From Heterohyrax brucei (Eukaryota; Chordata; Mammalia; Hyracoidea; Procaviidae), in the NCBI GenBank assembly GCA_028571685.1, contig CM053142.1, positions 126,286,796 to 126,350,795 of the forward strand: 64,000 nucleotides of DNA, in the 5' to 3' direction. The position numbers and the translations under genes were made by a program. Within the stretch, counting starts at the first letter, position 1; each line of letters begins with the position of its first letter. Positions 23,550-36,455 of the stretch are shown here, one piece after another. The notes beneath the pieces were generated by a model that worked only from the letters and a program-made list of their open reading frames with translations, made no database searches and had not been told where the DNA came from.

Positions 23550-24115
23550 TATTTTTTTTTTAGTGTGGTTAAGTGAAAGTATACAATCTAAATCAGTTTG
23601 GTATTGCCACCTATCTGCAGTTCCTTCTGCTCTCCTCACTCAATGACAGCATGTTCCTGCTTTCCACTCCATACTTCTAGTATCCCATCAACAAGCATCT
23701 GTCCCCTCCTTTCTACCCTCTTCTCTCCCATCTAGAAAGAGACCAGTAGGACCATCTCCTATAAATACACAGAACCATAAAGTACTTACACCATGTGGTC
23801 ACACTGTATCCCTAAGTCCAGTCCATTCTTGTCTGAAGAGCTGACCTCATTAATGGTTTCTGGTCAGGGACAGCATCAGGTCAAGGGGCCATGTTCCCAA
23901 AGCTGTATCTATGCTGTCAGACCATCAGTTCAGGTCTTCTAGAAGAGTTCTTCACTGCACCCCTTTGTTTGGTGTTGGCACAGGGACTCTTCTTTGTGTC
24001 CCCTGTCACACCTGTCTTTGGTGGTGGCTGGGCACATCTGGTTCTTCCAGGCTCATGTATAACTCCCATAGTATATTTACATGGACACAGAACTTGATCA
24101 TGTAACAGAACTAGA
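23550..24115 (-). mobile_element. L1 3' region, reverse orientation
   Basis: Begins with a T-run and 'gtgaaagtatacaatc', as does 32985, and then follows the same sequence in parallel (ctctcccatctagaaagagacc; tggtggctgg). It is a 5'-truncated L1 3' end. Confidence 0.75.
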
Positions 24116-24339
24116 ACAACTCATTGCATAAGAAATACTTAGGCAGTTAATATAGATGGTACCTCATCTATATTATTATGTCATCATATTAGTGTACAAC
24201 ACTTTTTTTAAGTACTATAGCACCATCAGTGAGCACAAAAAGTAGAAAGTCATTTTGCCCCAGGATGTGACTAAGGACTAAGGATCCTGACTAGATTATT
24301 TTTCAGTAGTTGACTTACCGATAATAAACAATAACAACA

Positions 24340-24530
24340 GAACTAGTTTTTTAATAAGGACTCATTAAGTACCACATACAGTTTAAGCACTTTATGTCAC
24401 TTAGCCCTAAATACGACTCCTGTGGGATGGGTACTATTATGAGCCCTATCATACCCATGAAGACAGGGAAGCATGGGAAGATTAAATAGCTAGCCAAAAA
24501 AGAGTCAGGATTTGAAGTTAGGCAGTATGG
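24340..24530 (-). mobile_element. MIR SINE, reverse
   Basis: 'aagcactttatgtcacttag', 'gggatgggtactattatg', 'aaaagagtcaggatttgaag' are the reversed MIR landmarks. Confidence 0.75.
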
Positions 24531-25732
24531 TTGCAGAGCCTGCTATGCTGAGAGGGCCAACACAGCTGTCTCTTCTACTTTCTGCCAAGAAATGCTTCTT
24601 GTTAGAGAAGAATATAAACTCCAATTTCTTAGTTGTTTTTTGGAGGTTTTTTTCTCCCTTCTCTATTTTCCTAATGATACACAGTTACCTGTAGCATAAT
24701 GTAAAGCCAAACTAGTCAGCAGGGCTAAGAGGCAAAAAGTGCAAAGGCTTGAGCTGTGAAAAGTTTCAGGTGCTCTACTTAAGGTGTGACTGGAGTGTGG
24801 ACAGCAAGGGGTAACATGGCATGAGCTAAAGTTGGAGAGGTAAGCAAAGGCCAGGTCCTTCTAGAAAGTATGGACATGGTAAAATGTTTTGTTGGATGCC
24901 ATTTGAAAAGTTTTAAGCAGAGGCAGAGTCAAGATGGAAGATTAAACACACGCCTCCCTAAATCCCTCTGGAAACCAAGACCTGAAATGATAACTAAACA
25001 GAGCCTTGTAGACACCTAGTGAGCTCTAGGACACAGCATAGGACTATTAATTTGGATTTCATACCGGTGAACGGAAAACTTTCACTCTTTCACTGACCAC
25101 CCACTCTTAGTGTGTGCTGGCTTTGACAGACCGAAGGTAACTTGCCATTGTAACTTTTCTGTCTCTGTCTTGGCCAGTGGGCAGAGCTGGGACTTCACTA
25201 GTAGCTAATCTCAGACACACTGCTGGTGGGATCTGCAGGAGAAATTGCCATATTTTGAGAGCCCTGCTTTGGTCTCTGTGTGTCTTGGCACCTTTGGCCT
25301 CTCTTTCTGCCTCTGCCACTGAGTAACTTGTACCATGGCAGACAGGGAGCTTGTGTGGGATGCCGTCTTGTTCTACTGGGAGGCAGATTACCTACAAAGA
25401 GGCCTCAGCTGGACCTAATTCCTAGGCTGGGAGGCAGTGCCTGCCCAGAGGAGAGCACTTTTCCAGCAGAAAAGCAGTATTGTACACAGTGTTGCCTATG
25501 GCTGATGCCCAACAGCAGAGTCCAGCAGGGCAGTAGCCTTTCTGTATTTTGAACTAGTTTATAATATCTGGGGTTGGATATAGACGTGTTTACTTTGCCA
25601 GCTGGGAAGAGGGACCTGTATACCTGAAAACCTGACTGACTCTGGAAATTGTCAGATACCTTTTACCTTTCCTTTTAAGACGGCCTAGAGAAACAACTGC
25701 GGTCCATCCCACAGCATCTCTACCAGCCTGCG

Positions 25733-26158
25733 GTGACTCATATGATGCCCAGAAAGCAACAAACTCTGTATAAAAGCGTAACCAAGAAATCAACCATGGC
25801 TTCAGAAGGCCCCCAAAAGAAAGACCCAAAGAACGTCCCAGATGAAGAAACCTTTGTTAAACTGTTGGAAGGTGAATATGAAAGGATTATATATAGAGCC
25901 CTCCTAGACCTTATACAAAATGCAGCAGACCAAAATGAAAAATTAAGCAGGATGTTTGATCTGATGGAACACCAGTACTTGGAAATCCAACAGATCAAGA
26001 ACAAAATCAAAGACATACATTTCAATTCAATTCAAAGCCAAGAAAACAGAATGGAACAAATGGAAAAGAGATTTTCTGACTTAGAAGACAGAGCTACATA
26101 CTCCAGTGTCTATGAGGAGAAATCAGAAAAAAGAAACAAGAAAAATGAAGAAGCATAA
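25733..26158 (+). pseudogene. L1 ORF1 relic, N-terminal part
   Basis: Encodes the N-terminus and coiled-coil of the L1 RNA-binding protein: a basic start (PRKQQTLYKSVTKKS), then LEGEYERIIYRALLDLIQNA and heptad-like EKLSRMFDLMEHQYLEIQQI, ending KNEEA-stop. In intact L1s the frame continues into the RRM; here it stops and the remainder lies in another frame (26257-26685). Not expected to make a working nucleic-acid chaperone. Confidence 0.85.
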
Positions 26159-26256
26159 GAAACATGTGGGACTCTATTAAAAGGAACAATCTATGATTAA
26201 TTGGAGTTCCTGAGCAGGGTGAAATACCTGAGAACACAGAGAGTATTGCTGCTGAG

Positions 26257-26685
26257 TTGCTGACAGAAAACTTCCAAGAAATTACGAAAGAAGAGAATAT
26301 AAATATCCAAGATGTGTATCAGATGCCACTCAATATAGATGTCAAAATAAAGACTCCAAGGCATATTATAATCAAGCTTAACAAAATGAAACAGAAGCAG
26401 AAACTCTTAAAGGCAGCAAGACTCGAAGCAAAGCTAACATTCAGAGGGAAACCGTGTAGCCTATCGTTGGATTTCTCAGCAGAAACAATGCTGGCATGGA
26501 GACAGTGGCATGACACATTCAGAGCCTTGAAGGACAAGAACTTCCAACCAAGAATTATATATCCTGCAAAACTATCTTTCAAAAATGAAAATGAAATCAA
26601 GACATTCGCTGGTAAACAGAAACTCAGACACTTTGTAAAAACCAAACCAAAGCTACAAGAAGTACTGAAAGAATCTGTTGGCTGA
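26257..26685 (+). pseudogene. L1 ORF1 relic, RRM and C-terminal part
   Basis: Carries LTENFQEITKEENINIQDVY, the TPRHIIIKL strand of the RRM, and the C-terminal domain with AWRQWHDTF and KNFQPRIIYPAKLSF, typical of mammalian L1 ORF1p. It follows the N-terminal relic after a stop and a change of frame. Confidence 0.85.
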
Positions 26686-27133
26686 GAATAACAAAACCAT
26701 TAACTTTATATTTTAGAAGCAAGTACAGGACACATCACCCAGAAACATACTCAGTTAGGGAAGGCTCCAAACTCAATCAAAGCTTTAATAGTGATAGAAG
26801 TAATCCAGTGATCATATCATGAAAACTATGATGTCATCATATTAAAGAGAAGGAAGTACTACAGTTGTCATTCTTCCAGATGGAGAGGAAGTTAATAAGA
26901 CTGGTAGTAATTAAAACTGAGTTTAAAGATACTTTATTAAGGGGGATCTTAGAGGCAGTCATAAAGCACAATAAAGATGCAACATATTAAATTAAGAAAC
27001 ATAATACAGGAGCTCAACAACCACAAAACCAACCCTGCAAAAGGTGAAAACTGAACTCACAAAGAAGAAGGTCCCAGAACAGATTAATAAGAACAACAGA
27101 GAAAATATCAACACAAAAATAAACATATCACAA

Positions 27134-30100
27134 TGACAGCACTAAACACATGCCTATCAATAATTACATTGAATGCAAATGGGCTGAGTGCTCCAGTAAA
27201 GTTACATCTTGGATCAAAAGACATGACCATCCATATGTTGCCTGCAAGAAACCCACCTTAAATATGAACAAACTGAAAATTAAAGGATGGAAGAATATAT
27301 ATCAAGCTAACAATACACGAAGAGGAGCAGGTGTGGCAAATCAAATCTCAGATAAAATCGATTTTAATGTAAAATCCACCATTGCGGACAAGGATGGACA
27401 CTATTTATTGCTGAAAGTTTCAGTACACAGCAGGACTTAACAATATTAAATATTTATGCATCTAATATTAGAGCACCTAAATACATCAAAGAAACACTGA
27501 CTACACTCAAAAAGGAGACAGATCACTCCACAATAATAGCAGGAGACTTCAACACTCCACTCTCCATAAGGACAGATTGTCTAGAAAAAAGCTCAATAAA
27601 GACACAGAAGACCTTACTGACACAATTAACCAACTAGACCTCATCAACATATACAGAACTTTCAGTCCATTAGCAGACAACTACACTTTCTTCTCCAGCA
27701 CACATGGAACATTCTCCAGAATAGACCATGTGTTAGGCCATAAAGCAATTCTCAACAAAATCCATAACAATGAATTAATGCAAAGCATCTTCTCAGATCA
27801 TAAAGCCATAAAAGTCAAAATCAATAGCAGAAAACACAGAGATAGAAAGTGGAACCCATGGAAACTGAACAATATGAAAAAGCCATGGGTTATAGAAGGA
27901 ATCAAGGATAAAATAAATAAATTTATGGATTCCAATGAGAATGGAAACACTTCCTACCAGAACCTATGGGATACAGCCAAAGCAGTGGTCAGAGGTCAGT
28001 TTTTCTCCAAAAACGCACGCATCTGGAAGGAAGACAGAAACCAAATCAAAGAACTTACCCTACAGCTTGAACAAATAGAGAGAGAACAGCAAAGGAACCC
28101 CTCAGGCACCAGAAGAAAACAGATCATAAAGATTAGAGCTGAACTAAACAACTTATAGAATAGAAGAACAATTGAAAAACTTGAAAAGACCAAAAGCTGT
28201 TTTTTTGAAAAGATCAACTAAATTGACAAGCCACTGGCTAAACTTACTAAAGAAAAACAGGAAAGGAAAGAAATAACCCAAGTAAGAAATGAGAGGGGAG
28301 TCATCATAACAGATCCAACAGAAATCAAAAATATCATAACAGAATACTATGAAAGACTGTACTCTAACAAATTTGAAAACCTAGGGGAAATGGACAAATT
28401 CCTTAATTCATATCAGCTACCAAAATCATCACAAGGTGAAGTAGAACAACATAATAAGCCCATCGCAAAGGAAGAGACTGAAAAAGCCATGAAAAAACTG
28501 CCAACCAAAAAAAAAGCCCAGGCCCAGATGGCTTCACTGGAGAATTCTACCAAGCTTTTAGAGAAGAGTTATCTCCAGTGCTACTAGACTATTTCACAGT
28601 GTGGAAAGGGATGGAATACTCCCAAATTCATTCTGTGAAGCCAGCATAACCCTGGTACCAAAAGCCAAGGAAAGACCCAACAAAAAGAACTACACACTGA
28701 TATCACTCATGAATCTAGATGCAAAAATCTTCAACAAAATTCTTGCCAGTAGAATACAACAACATATCAAAAAAGTAATCCAACATGACCAAGTTGGATT
28801 CATACCACGGATGCAAGGCTGGTTCAACATGAGAAAAACAATTAATGTGATCAACCACACAAGTAACACAAAAGACAAGAATCAACAGATTTTGTCTATT
28901 GATGCAGAAAAGGCATTTGATAAAGTCCAACACCGACTCATGCTAAAAACTCTCAGCAAAATAGGAATAGATGGCAAATTCCTCAGTGCAATAAGGGCCA
29001 TTTATACAAAGCCAACTGCCTACATCATCCTGAATGGAGAGACTGAAGGAGTTTCCCTTGAGATCAGGAACTAGACAAGGATGCACACTCTCACCTCTCC
29101 TATTCAACATTGTACTGGAAGTTCAAGCCAGAGCAGTTAGACAAGACCAAGAAATAAAGGGTGTCTGTACTGTCAAAGAAGAAGTAAAAATTTCCCTATT
29201 TGGAGATGGTGTGATTGTATATACAGGGAATCCTAAAGAATCATAAATAAACTACTCAAAGTGATAGAAGTGTTCAGCAAAGTCTCAGGATACAAGACAA
29301 ACATAAGTAAATCAGCAGGATTCCTTTACACCAACAACGAAGCTGTTAATGAAGAAATCGCCAAATCAGTACCATTTACTATAGCCCCTAAGAAGATAAA
29401 GTACCTAGGAATAAATCTAACCAGAGAAATAGCAGACCTTTACAAACAGAACTACAAGTCTTTACTACAAGAAACTAAGAGAGATTTACATAAATGGAGA
29501 AACCTACCCTGCTCATGAATAGGAAGACTTAACATTGTGAAAATGTCTATTTTACCCAAAGCAATCTACTTATATAATGCAATCCCAACACAAATTCCAA
29601 GGACATTTTTTAATGAGATGGAGAAACAAATCACCAACTTTGTTTGGAAAGGAAAGACGCACTACTGAAGAAGAAGAACACACTGGACTTCAACAGTAAA
29701 GCACTACTGAAGAAGAAGAAGAACACACTGGGAGGCCTTTCACTACCCGACTTTAGAACCTTTTACACTGCCACAGTAATCAAAACAGCCTGGTACTGGT
29801 GCGAAAACAGACAGTTAGATCTGTGGAACAGAATTAAGACCCCAGAGATGACACCTTCTTCCTATGAACAGTTGATATTTGACAAAGGCCCAAAGACATT
29901 AAACTAGAGTAAAAAACAATCTCTTCAACAAACAGTCCTGGCAAAATTGGATATCCATCTGCACCAAATTGAAACAAGACCCATATCTTAAACGTTATAC
30001 AAAACCAACTCAAACCGGATAAAAGATCTAAATATCAAATCTAAAATGATAAATCTCATCCAAGAAAAGGTAGGAACAACAATGGAAGTTTTAATACACA

Positions 30101-30800
30101 ATGAGGACAGACTCCAAAATCTGTCGAAGAAACCACAATCAACAGAAGAGAAAATAGATAAATGGGAACTATTAAGAATCAAACATTTTTGTTCATCCAA
30201 AGACTTTATTAATAGAATTAAAAGAACACCCACAGAATGGGAAAAAATATTTGGCAACTCTGTGTCAGACTGACGCCTGATCTCTATAATCTATAAGATA
30301 CTACAAAGTATCAATTAAAAGAAGATAAATCATCCAATTAAGCAATGGGCAAAGGAGATGGACAGACATTTCACTGAAGAGGAGATCCAGGCAGCCAAAA
30401 AAACACATGTGGACATGGATCTTTAGTTATTAAAGAAATTCAAATCAAGACAACAATGAGATACCATGTCACCCCAACAAGACTGGCCATGATCCAACAA
30501 ACACAAAACAACAAATGCTGGAGAGGCTATGGAGAAAGTGGAACCCTCCTACACTGTTGGTGGGGTTGCAAAATGGTCCAGCCTCTTCGGAAAGCAATCT
30601 GGCGCTTCCTTAAAAAAATGGATATTGATATACCATTTGACCCAGTAATTCCACTACATAGAATATACCCTACAGAATCAAGGCCTTTCACACCAACGGA
30701 CACATGCACAAGAATGTTTATCGCAGCACAGTCCATGATAGCAAAAAGATGGAATCAACCCAGATGCCCAACAACAGAAGAATGGATAGGTAAACTATAG
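27134..30800 (+). pseudogene. L1 ORF2 relic (endonuclease, reverse transcriptase, Cys-rich end)
   Basis: Spans the whole ORF2 region. Endonuclease: TLNANGL near 27160, LQETHL near 27243, GDFNTPL near 27545, SDHKAI near 27795. Reverse transcriptase: [12 protein letters not shown] near 28660, [17 protein letters not shown] near 28895, [19 protein letters not shown] near 29070, then [10 protein letters not shown] where FADD is expected (near 29205). C-terminus: [17 protein letters not shown] near 30555 and [20 protein letters not shown] near 30715. At least six breaks in frame divide it (for instance at 28158, 28587, 29074 and 29246), so no full protein can be made. Confidence 0.9.
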
Positions 30801-31938
30801 TATGTATACTCAATGGAGCACTATGCAATGATAAAGAATAATGATGGTTCCAGGAAACATCTCCTAACCTGGTTTCAACTGGAAGACATTATGTTGAGTG
30901 CAAGTAGTCAGCAACAAAAGGACAAATATTGTATGAGACCTCTATGTTAGGATCTCAAAAACAGACTTGTGTATAGAAGAAAAGACTCTTTGACAGCTGC
31001 AAGGGAGGGAGGAAGGGAGAGGGAGAGGGCTTACATTAGATAGTTGCTAGAAATCTGGTTGGGAGAAATCGGTGATAGCACACATTAGAAACAAGAACAA
31101 CATTAACTGGACTTTAGCATAACTTGAGTACTCCTTCCATCTTAACCCAATATTGCAAGGATAGAGTAGCTGGGGCAGGAGGCAGGGGACCATGCTCCTA
31201 GGTGAAATAGAGGCCAACTGGCACAAACAGCGTTTTGCTAAAAGGGCTCTCTGCACCCCACATTGGTGAGTGGTGTCTGGGGTCTTAAAAGCTGCCAAGC
31301 CACCATCCGAGGACACAGCAAATGGTCCCAACTCAGCAGGAACGGATGCTCACTGAGGACCAAAACGACATGGGGTAAAGACAACCTAGAAGATAGAGAC
31401 CCACATGAGTGGGTGCCTACATAGACTTGGGACCGGAAGAACCAGATGGTGCCAGGCCACCACTAGTGATAGCTGCGATGGAGCTCACTAGGTTGAGTCT
31501 CACTGGCAACACAAGAATAAAAAGGGGTGCATCCTGAGATCTCCACTAAAAGACCTCAATTGATGGTCCAGTGGTTTCGGGGTTTCCCTGAGAGCATGGC
31601 CCCTGACCCTGATGCTGCCCTTGCCCATAAATCATAACGAAGGTCCACTCTTTGGACACAAATGGATTGGACTTGGCAATGCAGAGTGACCATATATTGG
31701 ATGCACTTTATAGTTCTATACATCTATAGGATATCATCCTACTGACCTCTGGCTGGAGAAAGGAGAGTGGGTGGATAGGAGGGGAAAGAAGGCTGTTGGG
31801 AGGATAAGACATGTATGGAGCAGAGGGGAATAGTGTGCTGTCACGGGACAGGGAGAGCAGTGGAAGCTGCATATAGGTGGGCATGTAAATTTATATGGGA
31901 ATGTACATTTTCACTCAGTTATATTAATTAAAAAAAAG

Positions 31939-32985
31939 AAGTAACTTGAGGAACAATGATCTGAAAGTCAGCAGATTAACAATAAAATTACAGAATTAAA
32001 CAATTGAATAGAAAGTCAAAAGAGAAGGACTGAGGCAATAGAATGCAAAATTAGTCAGACTGAAGACAAAGCAACTGATACCAGCATGCATGAGGAAAAA
32101 TCTGATAAAAGAATTTAAAAAATAAGGGCTCACTAAGAGTTACATGGGACTCTATCAAGAAGAATAATTTATGTGTGATCGGAGTACCCGAGCAGGGAGA
32201 AAACACAAAATACAGAGAAAGTTCTTGAAGATATATTGACAGAAAACTTTCCTGATATCATGACAGACAAGATGATATCTATCCAAGATGCTCATAGAAC
32301 TCTACTCGAGGTGGATCCCAAAAGAAAGAAATCAAGACATATTATAATCAAACTTACAAAAACTAAAGATAGGGAGATGCTTTAAAGGCAGCTAGACTTA
32401 AACAAAAAATATATAACACAAAGGAGAGTCATTAAGACTGAGCTTAGATTACTCAGCAGAAACCATTCTGGCAAGAAGGCAATGGGATGACATATACAAA
32501 GCCTTGACAGAAAAACTAACAACCAAGGATTCTATATCCTGCAAAACTGTTTCATAACTATGTCAGCAAAATTAAGATATTTCCAGATAAACAGAAGTTT
32601 AGAGCATTTGCAAAAAACTAAACCAAAGTTATAAGAAACACTAAAGGAAGTTCTTCAGTTAGAAAACCAATAACATCAGCTATATGATACAATGCAGGAT
32701 AGAGCATCCAGATATCAACAAAGTTAGGGAAACCACAAAAATAAATCAAAAATAGGGAAACAAGAGATCTCAGTATGTAAATATGTGACAATGAAAACGC
32801 AAGTGCAAAATTTTATAGGGGAAGCAAGGATGCTTAGTAAGGAAAGCTAGAGAGAGGACTGTCCAGAGAAATGAGACAGAACTGGAGGGGGGAAATAGGA
32901 ACACAATGAATCACTTGAAAAGTATGGTGAAAGCTGGAACCAGCAGGATATTTTTGTGTGTATATACGTGTATGTCTGAGAGGTT
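31939..32985 (+). mobile_element. Older L1 ORF1 / inter-ORF relic, head to tail with the 24.9-31.9 kb L1
   Basis: Starts directly after the A-run of the preceding L1, inside the ORF1 coiled-coil region (compare 62940-63000), and continues through 'LTENFPDIMTDK', a diverged RRM and C-terminal domain, then about 330 bp of inter-ORF sequence. It is closer to the L1 at 61.7-64.0 kb than to its upstream neighbour, so it is a separate insertion. Confidence 0.75.
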
Positions 32986-34250
32986 TTTTTTTTTATTATA
33001 ATGATTAAGTGAAAGTATACAATCCAAGTGAGTTTTGCATACCTCCCTCTCTACAACTGTCTGCTCTCTGCACCCTGTGACAACACACTCTTCCTTTTCA
33101 CTCTTCTAGTATCCTCCCAACTAGCACCTTTCCCCTTCTCTGTGCCCTCTTCTCTCCCCTCTGGAAAGAGACCTGTAGAACAGCCTTCTTTCAACATATA
33201 AAACCATAAAGTACACACACCATATGCTTGCTCTGTGTCACTGACTCTAGCCCATTCTTTGTCTGAAGTGTTGACCTCAGTCCTGGTTTGAGGTCTAGGG
33301 CAGCAGCAAGTCTAGAGGCCATGTTCCCAGGGGACCCTCCAGGTCACTGGACCATCAATTCTGGTCTTTTAGTAGAGTCTTGATCTGCACACCTCTTTTT
33401 CTCATGCTACATCAGGGACTGTACATTGTTTCCCCAGTCAAGGCTGTCTTTGGTGGTGGCTGGCACCACCTGGTCCTTCTGGTCTGATGCTGATGTAGTC
33501 TCCCAATCATGCAAGTCCTTCTGTCTCGTGGACTCTGTTTTTCTCCTGTCTTTGATGTTCTAGGTCGTCATCTGTTCCAGGTAGATTGGGACCAACTGAA
33601 ATTTCTTAGATGGCAGCTTGCTGGCTTTTAAGACCCTAGACACCACTCATCAATATGAGGTGCACAATATTCTGTTAGCAAATGACTAGCTTTGCCAACT
33701 GACTTCAGTGTCCCCTGAAAGCATGGTCCCCAGATCCCTGTCCCTGCTATTCTATCTTTTGAAATATTGGGTTGAATTTTGAAAACCTTTTAGTTTGTGG
33801 TGTAGTCTAGCACTTCTACTGAGTGCTGTCACATTTTTCACCTACGCAAATTCCTGTAACTATCTTATCTGTGAACAACCTTCTCTCTCCCTCCCTACCC
33901 CTATAGCCATCAAAGAGTCTTTTCTTCTGTACGTAAGTTCTTTTTTTAAGTCCTTATAATAGTGGTCTCACACAGTACTTGTCCTTTTTCAGCTCACTGA
34001 TTTGCTCTGCATGTCTTCTAGTTGATGCCAGGTTATGAGGTACTTCCCAAAGTCACTGTTGTTCTTTATCATTGCGTAATGTTCCATTGTGTATATATAC
34101 CACAGTTTGTTTATCCACTCGTCTTGATGGGCACCTAGATAATTCCATCTTTTTGATATTGTGGACTGTGCTGCTACAGTCATTCATGTGCAAGTGTCTG
34201 TTTGTGTGACAACCCTTGTTTCTGTAGGATATATTCCAAGCAGAAGAAAA
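32985..34250 (-). mobile_element. L1 3' end and ORF2 C-terminus, reverse orientation
   Basis: Starts with a T-run (A-tail on the minus strand), followed by the L1 3' region; near 34183-33989 the minus strand reads QSTISKRWNYLGAHQDEWIN and YTMEHYAMIKNN, the ORF2 C-terminus (compare the [15 protein letters not shown] region of the plus-strand L1). 5' truncated near 34250 within LGIYPTETRVVTQTDTCT. Confidence 0.85.
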
Positions 34251-34659
34251 GTTTTAATAATGAAATTTAGTATAGAATAGACCTCATAGACTATCTTGTT
34301 CAAACTTTCCATGCGGTAAGAGAAGGCCCTTCCCCAGCAACTCAAATTACCAAGTAGCATGCAACACCCCAAGTTTGTGAATAATCTCCGTTTAGAATTG
34401 CGTACCTCCGTTACAGTATCTCGCTGTTCTTTCCTGGCTTGTAATTTTCCCCCATGCCATGACCTGCCTTTCAGTGCTCCGACCCACATTGGTTTTCCCC
34501 ATGCCTATATATCCTCTGAAGCCCTGCTTGCACAGTGATTCCGAGTTAGCAATTATTGCTGCTCCAAGGACTTCACCAGACTGTCATCAGTCCTCTAGAT
34601 GCCCAGCTATCACCACTGACTGCTCTGACAGGGATCACAGTACAGGGTCTCCGAAAGAG

Positions 34660-35012
34660 CTGAAGAAAAGTATAGAACAAAATTCTAACTCACAAAAAAA
34701 GACCAGACTCACTGGCCTGCTATGGACTGGAGAAACCCAGAGAGTATGGCTCCTGACACATTTTCAGTAATAAAGTCATTCCTGAGGTTTGCCCTTTAGC
34801 CAAAGACTGGACAGGACCATACAACGCAGTGATACTTAAGGGACATGCCAGCCCAGGGGCAAGGACTAGAAAGAAGGAGGCGACAGGGAACTCAAAGTGA
34901 GAAGGACGAGTGTTGACCTGTTGTGGCGTGGTTAACCATAAAAATGTATGTGTAGTGTTTAATGAGAAACAAGCTTGTTCCATAAACCTACATCTAAAGT
35001 ACAATAAAAAAA
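34660..35012 (+). mobile_element. LINE 3'-end retroposon (same family as 59510-59928)
   Basis: Contains 'actggagaaacccagagagtatggctcc', 'gccaaagactgg' and ends with 'ctacatctaaagtacaataaaa' plus A-run, matching the 3' end of the copies at 43690 and 59510. An AfroSINE piece and a TG microsatellite follow directly. Confidence 0.6.
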
Positions 35013-35140
35013 AAGTTATATCTGCTAACTACAAGGTCAGCCGTTCAAATCCACCAGCCACTCTTTGAAAATCCTATGCGGCAGTTCTGCTCTGTCATAT
35101 AGTGTTGCTATGAGTCACAGCAGACTTGACAGCATCCGGT
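35012..35140 (+). mobile_element. AfroSINE, 5'-shortened, with TG microsatellite at its tail
   Basis: 'tatctgctaactacaagg', 'ccaccagccactctttg', 'gctatgagtcacagcagac', 'ccggtttggtgtg' running into (TG)n. Confidence 0.8.
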
Positions 35141-35156
35141 TTGGTGTGTTTGTGTG

Positions 35157-35206
<50 letters not shown>
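35141..35206 (+). repeat. (TG)n microsatellite
   Basis: About 66 bp of TG/TTTG repeats starting in the GGTTTGG tail of the preceding SINE. Confidence 0.95.
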
Positions 35207-35208
<2 letters not shown>

Positions 35209-35559
35209 CAGACTTGAAGCTCTTAAAATATTATGCTCCATTCCTCTTTCTAATGTCTAGATATTTTAAAGTGTCTAACAGAGGCAGATTTCAAGTTATG
35301 GAACTTAAGAAACTCCATTTTAAATTTACACCCAATGTCTCTTCCACCTACCTACCAACTGAAATTTCAACTACCAGATAAACTTCTCCACCAGGATGAC
35401 CTACTAAGACCTCACACTTAGCCTGTCTTATACATCACTTGGGCTTTTCCCTCCTGACATTCATTTTTCTTTGAAGAGCATCTTCATTCAACCACACCAG
35501 CTTGAAACCACAGTTTCAGGCTCTCCCATTTTCAGTCAGTTACTAGTCTAATAGATTCT

Positions 35560-36205
35560 GCCCTGAGATGCCTCTTGCACCATCCCTTTCTCATCCTGCC
35601 TGCTACCGTGCCCCCAATTTAATTTCTCACTACTTCCCACCAGTCTCTGATCTCTCCTACACATCAGTCCATTGTAAGCACAACTGACTAATTTTCTGCA
35701 GTAGTGCTTTTAATCATATAATTCTCTCAATAGCTCCTCATACCTTATGAAGTCTTCATGTGGATTTTTAAGATCCTCTAATATTTGAGCCCAGTTTCAC
35801 TTTCTAACCTTGTATCTGGTATGCATCTTCTGTTTTCAAATAGTACCAAACTGCCTGCTGTTCCTCATACATGTTGCATTTTCCTACCTTACTCTCTACT
35901 ATTCCCAACTAAAATATACCTGTGTCCATGTATAAAACCCATTATTCCTTTCACCAACTCTCATCCAGCATCTTACCTTGCCTCTAGACACTGAATATGG
36001 TCTTTCATCTCTTTTAAATCTTTTAACAATTTGTTCAAATTCATTTATGACATTTAACATATATACTCTGTAGCATTTTTATTTATGCAAATACCATATA
36101 TCCCAGTTAGAACCAGCTTCTCCAGCCTAGAAACTCTCATCTTTGTATCCATTACAGGGCATATTATAGTGCCCTACATAAAACCAGAGCTTAATAAATT
36201 TTTTA
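35560..36205 (+). mobile_element. Probable L2 LINE 3' region, diverged
   Basis: Pyrimidine-rich and L2-like ('ctcatcctgcctgctacc', 'gcttaataaattt'); diverged, so the call is tentative. Confidence 0.4.
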
Positions 36206-36455
36206 ATTTAATTTTAATCAATTATTTATTTACATTGTAAAGCCTATGTAACTCAGCTGAAATGAGAAAAAAATTATACTTTATTATCTAACTAACTGGA
36301 TTTGAATTTAGTAGAAAATTCCCTCTGTGGAAATCAAAGTATCTTCTTTACTATGACATATATGAGAACTCAGTTCAAAGCCATTAGCACAGAAAAAGCT
36401 GTAAGAAAAGCAAATGGAAATGTAAAATGAGTTGGTCAGGAAGCAACCATCTCAC

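Larger units (their letters stand above)
24918..31938 (+). mobile_element. L1 LINE, nearly full length (about 7 kb), inactive
   Basis: The element begins with a short 5' leader, carries ORF1 (from 25733 or the ATG at 25744) and ORF2 (from about 27134), has a 3' region of about 1.1 kb and ends in an A-run near 31938. ORF1 shows a coiled-coil (EKLSRMFDLMEHQYLEIQQI), a stop near 26158, then the RRM/C-terminal part (ending RIIYPAKLSF…KPKLQEVLKE). The ORF1-ORF2 gap is about 450 bp. ORF2 shows endonuclease motifs LQETHL, GDFN and SDHKAIK, the RT block [21 protein letters not shown] and [13 protein letters not shown], and the Cys/His region [12 protein letters not shown]. Several frameshifts and stops break ORF2, and the catalytic FADD box reads FGDG. 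I found no convincing target-site duplication. The large intact-looking size suggests moderate age. Confidence 0.92.
13139..36455 (-). other. C12orf56 intron 3
   Basis: Donor GTGAGA after exon 3, acceptor CAACAG before exon 4. It holds a MaLR-like LTR, an RTE fragment, a long old L1 in reverse, the near full-length L1, its downstream L1 pieces, and SINEs. I see nothing identifiable in 15165-17390 apart from the short tail insertion at 17154-17180, nor in 17930-18800. The stretch 22700-23210 is A+T-rich unidentified sequence. The stretch 34250-34660 is also unidentified. Confidence 0.85.

Noticed and set aside
25738-26025. Minus-strand frames opposite L1 ORF1
   Set aside because: Antisense shadows of the L1 coding sequence.
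35141-35206. Possible CRISPR or tandem coding repeat
   Set aside because: Plain TG microsatellite; CRISPR arrays are not expected in a mammalian genome.
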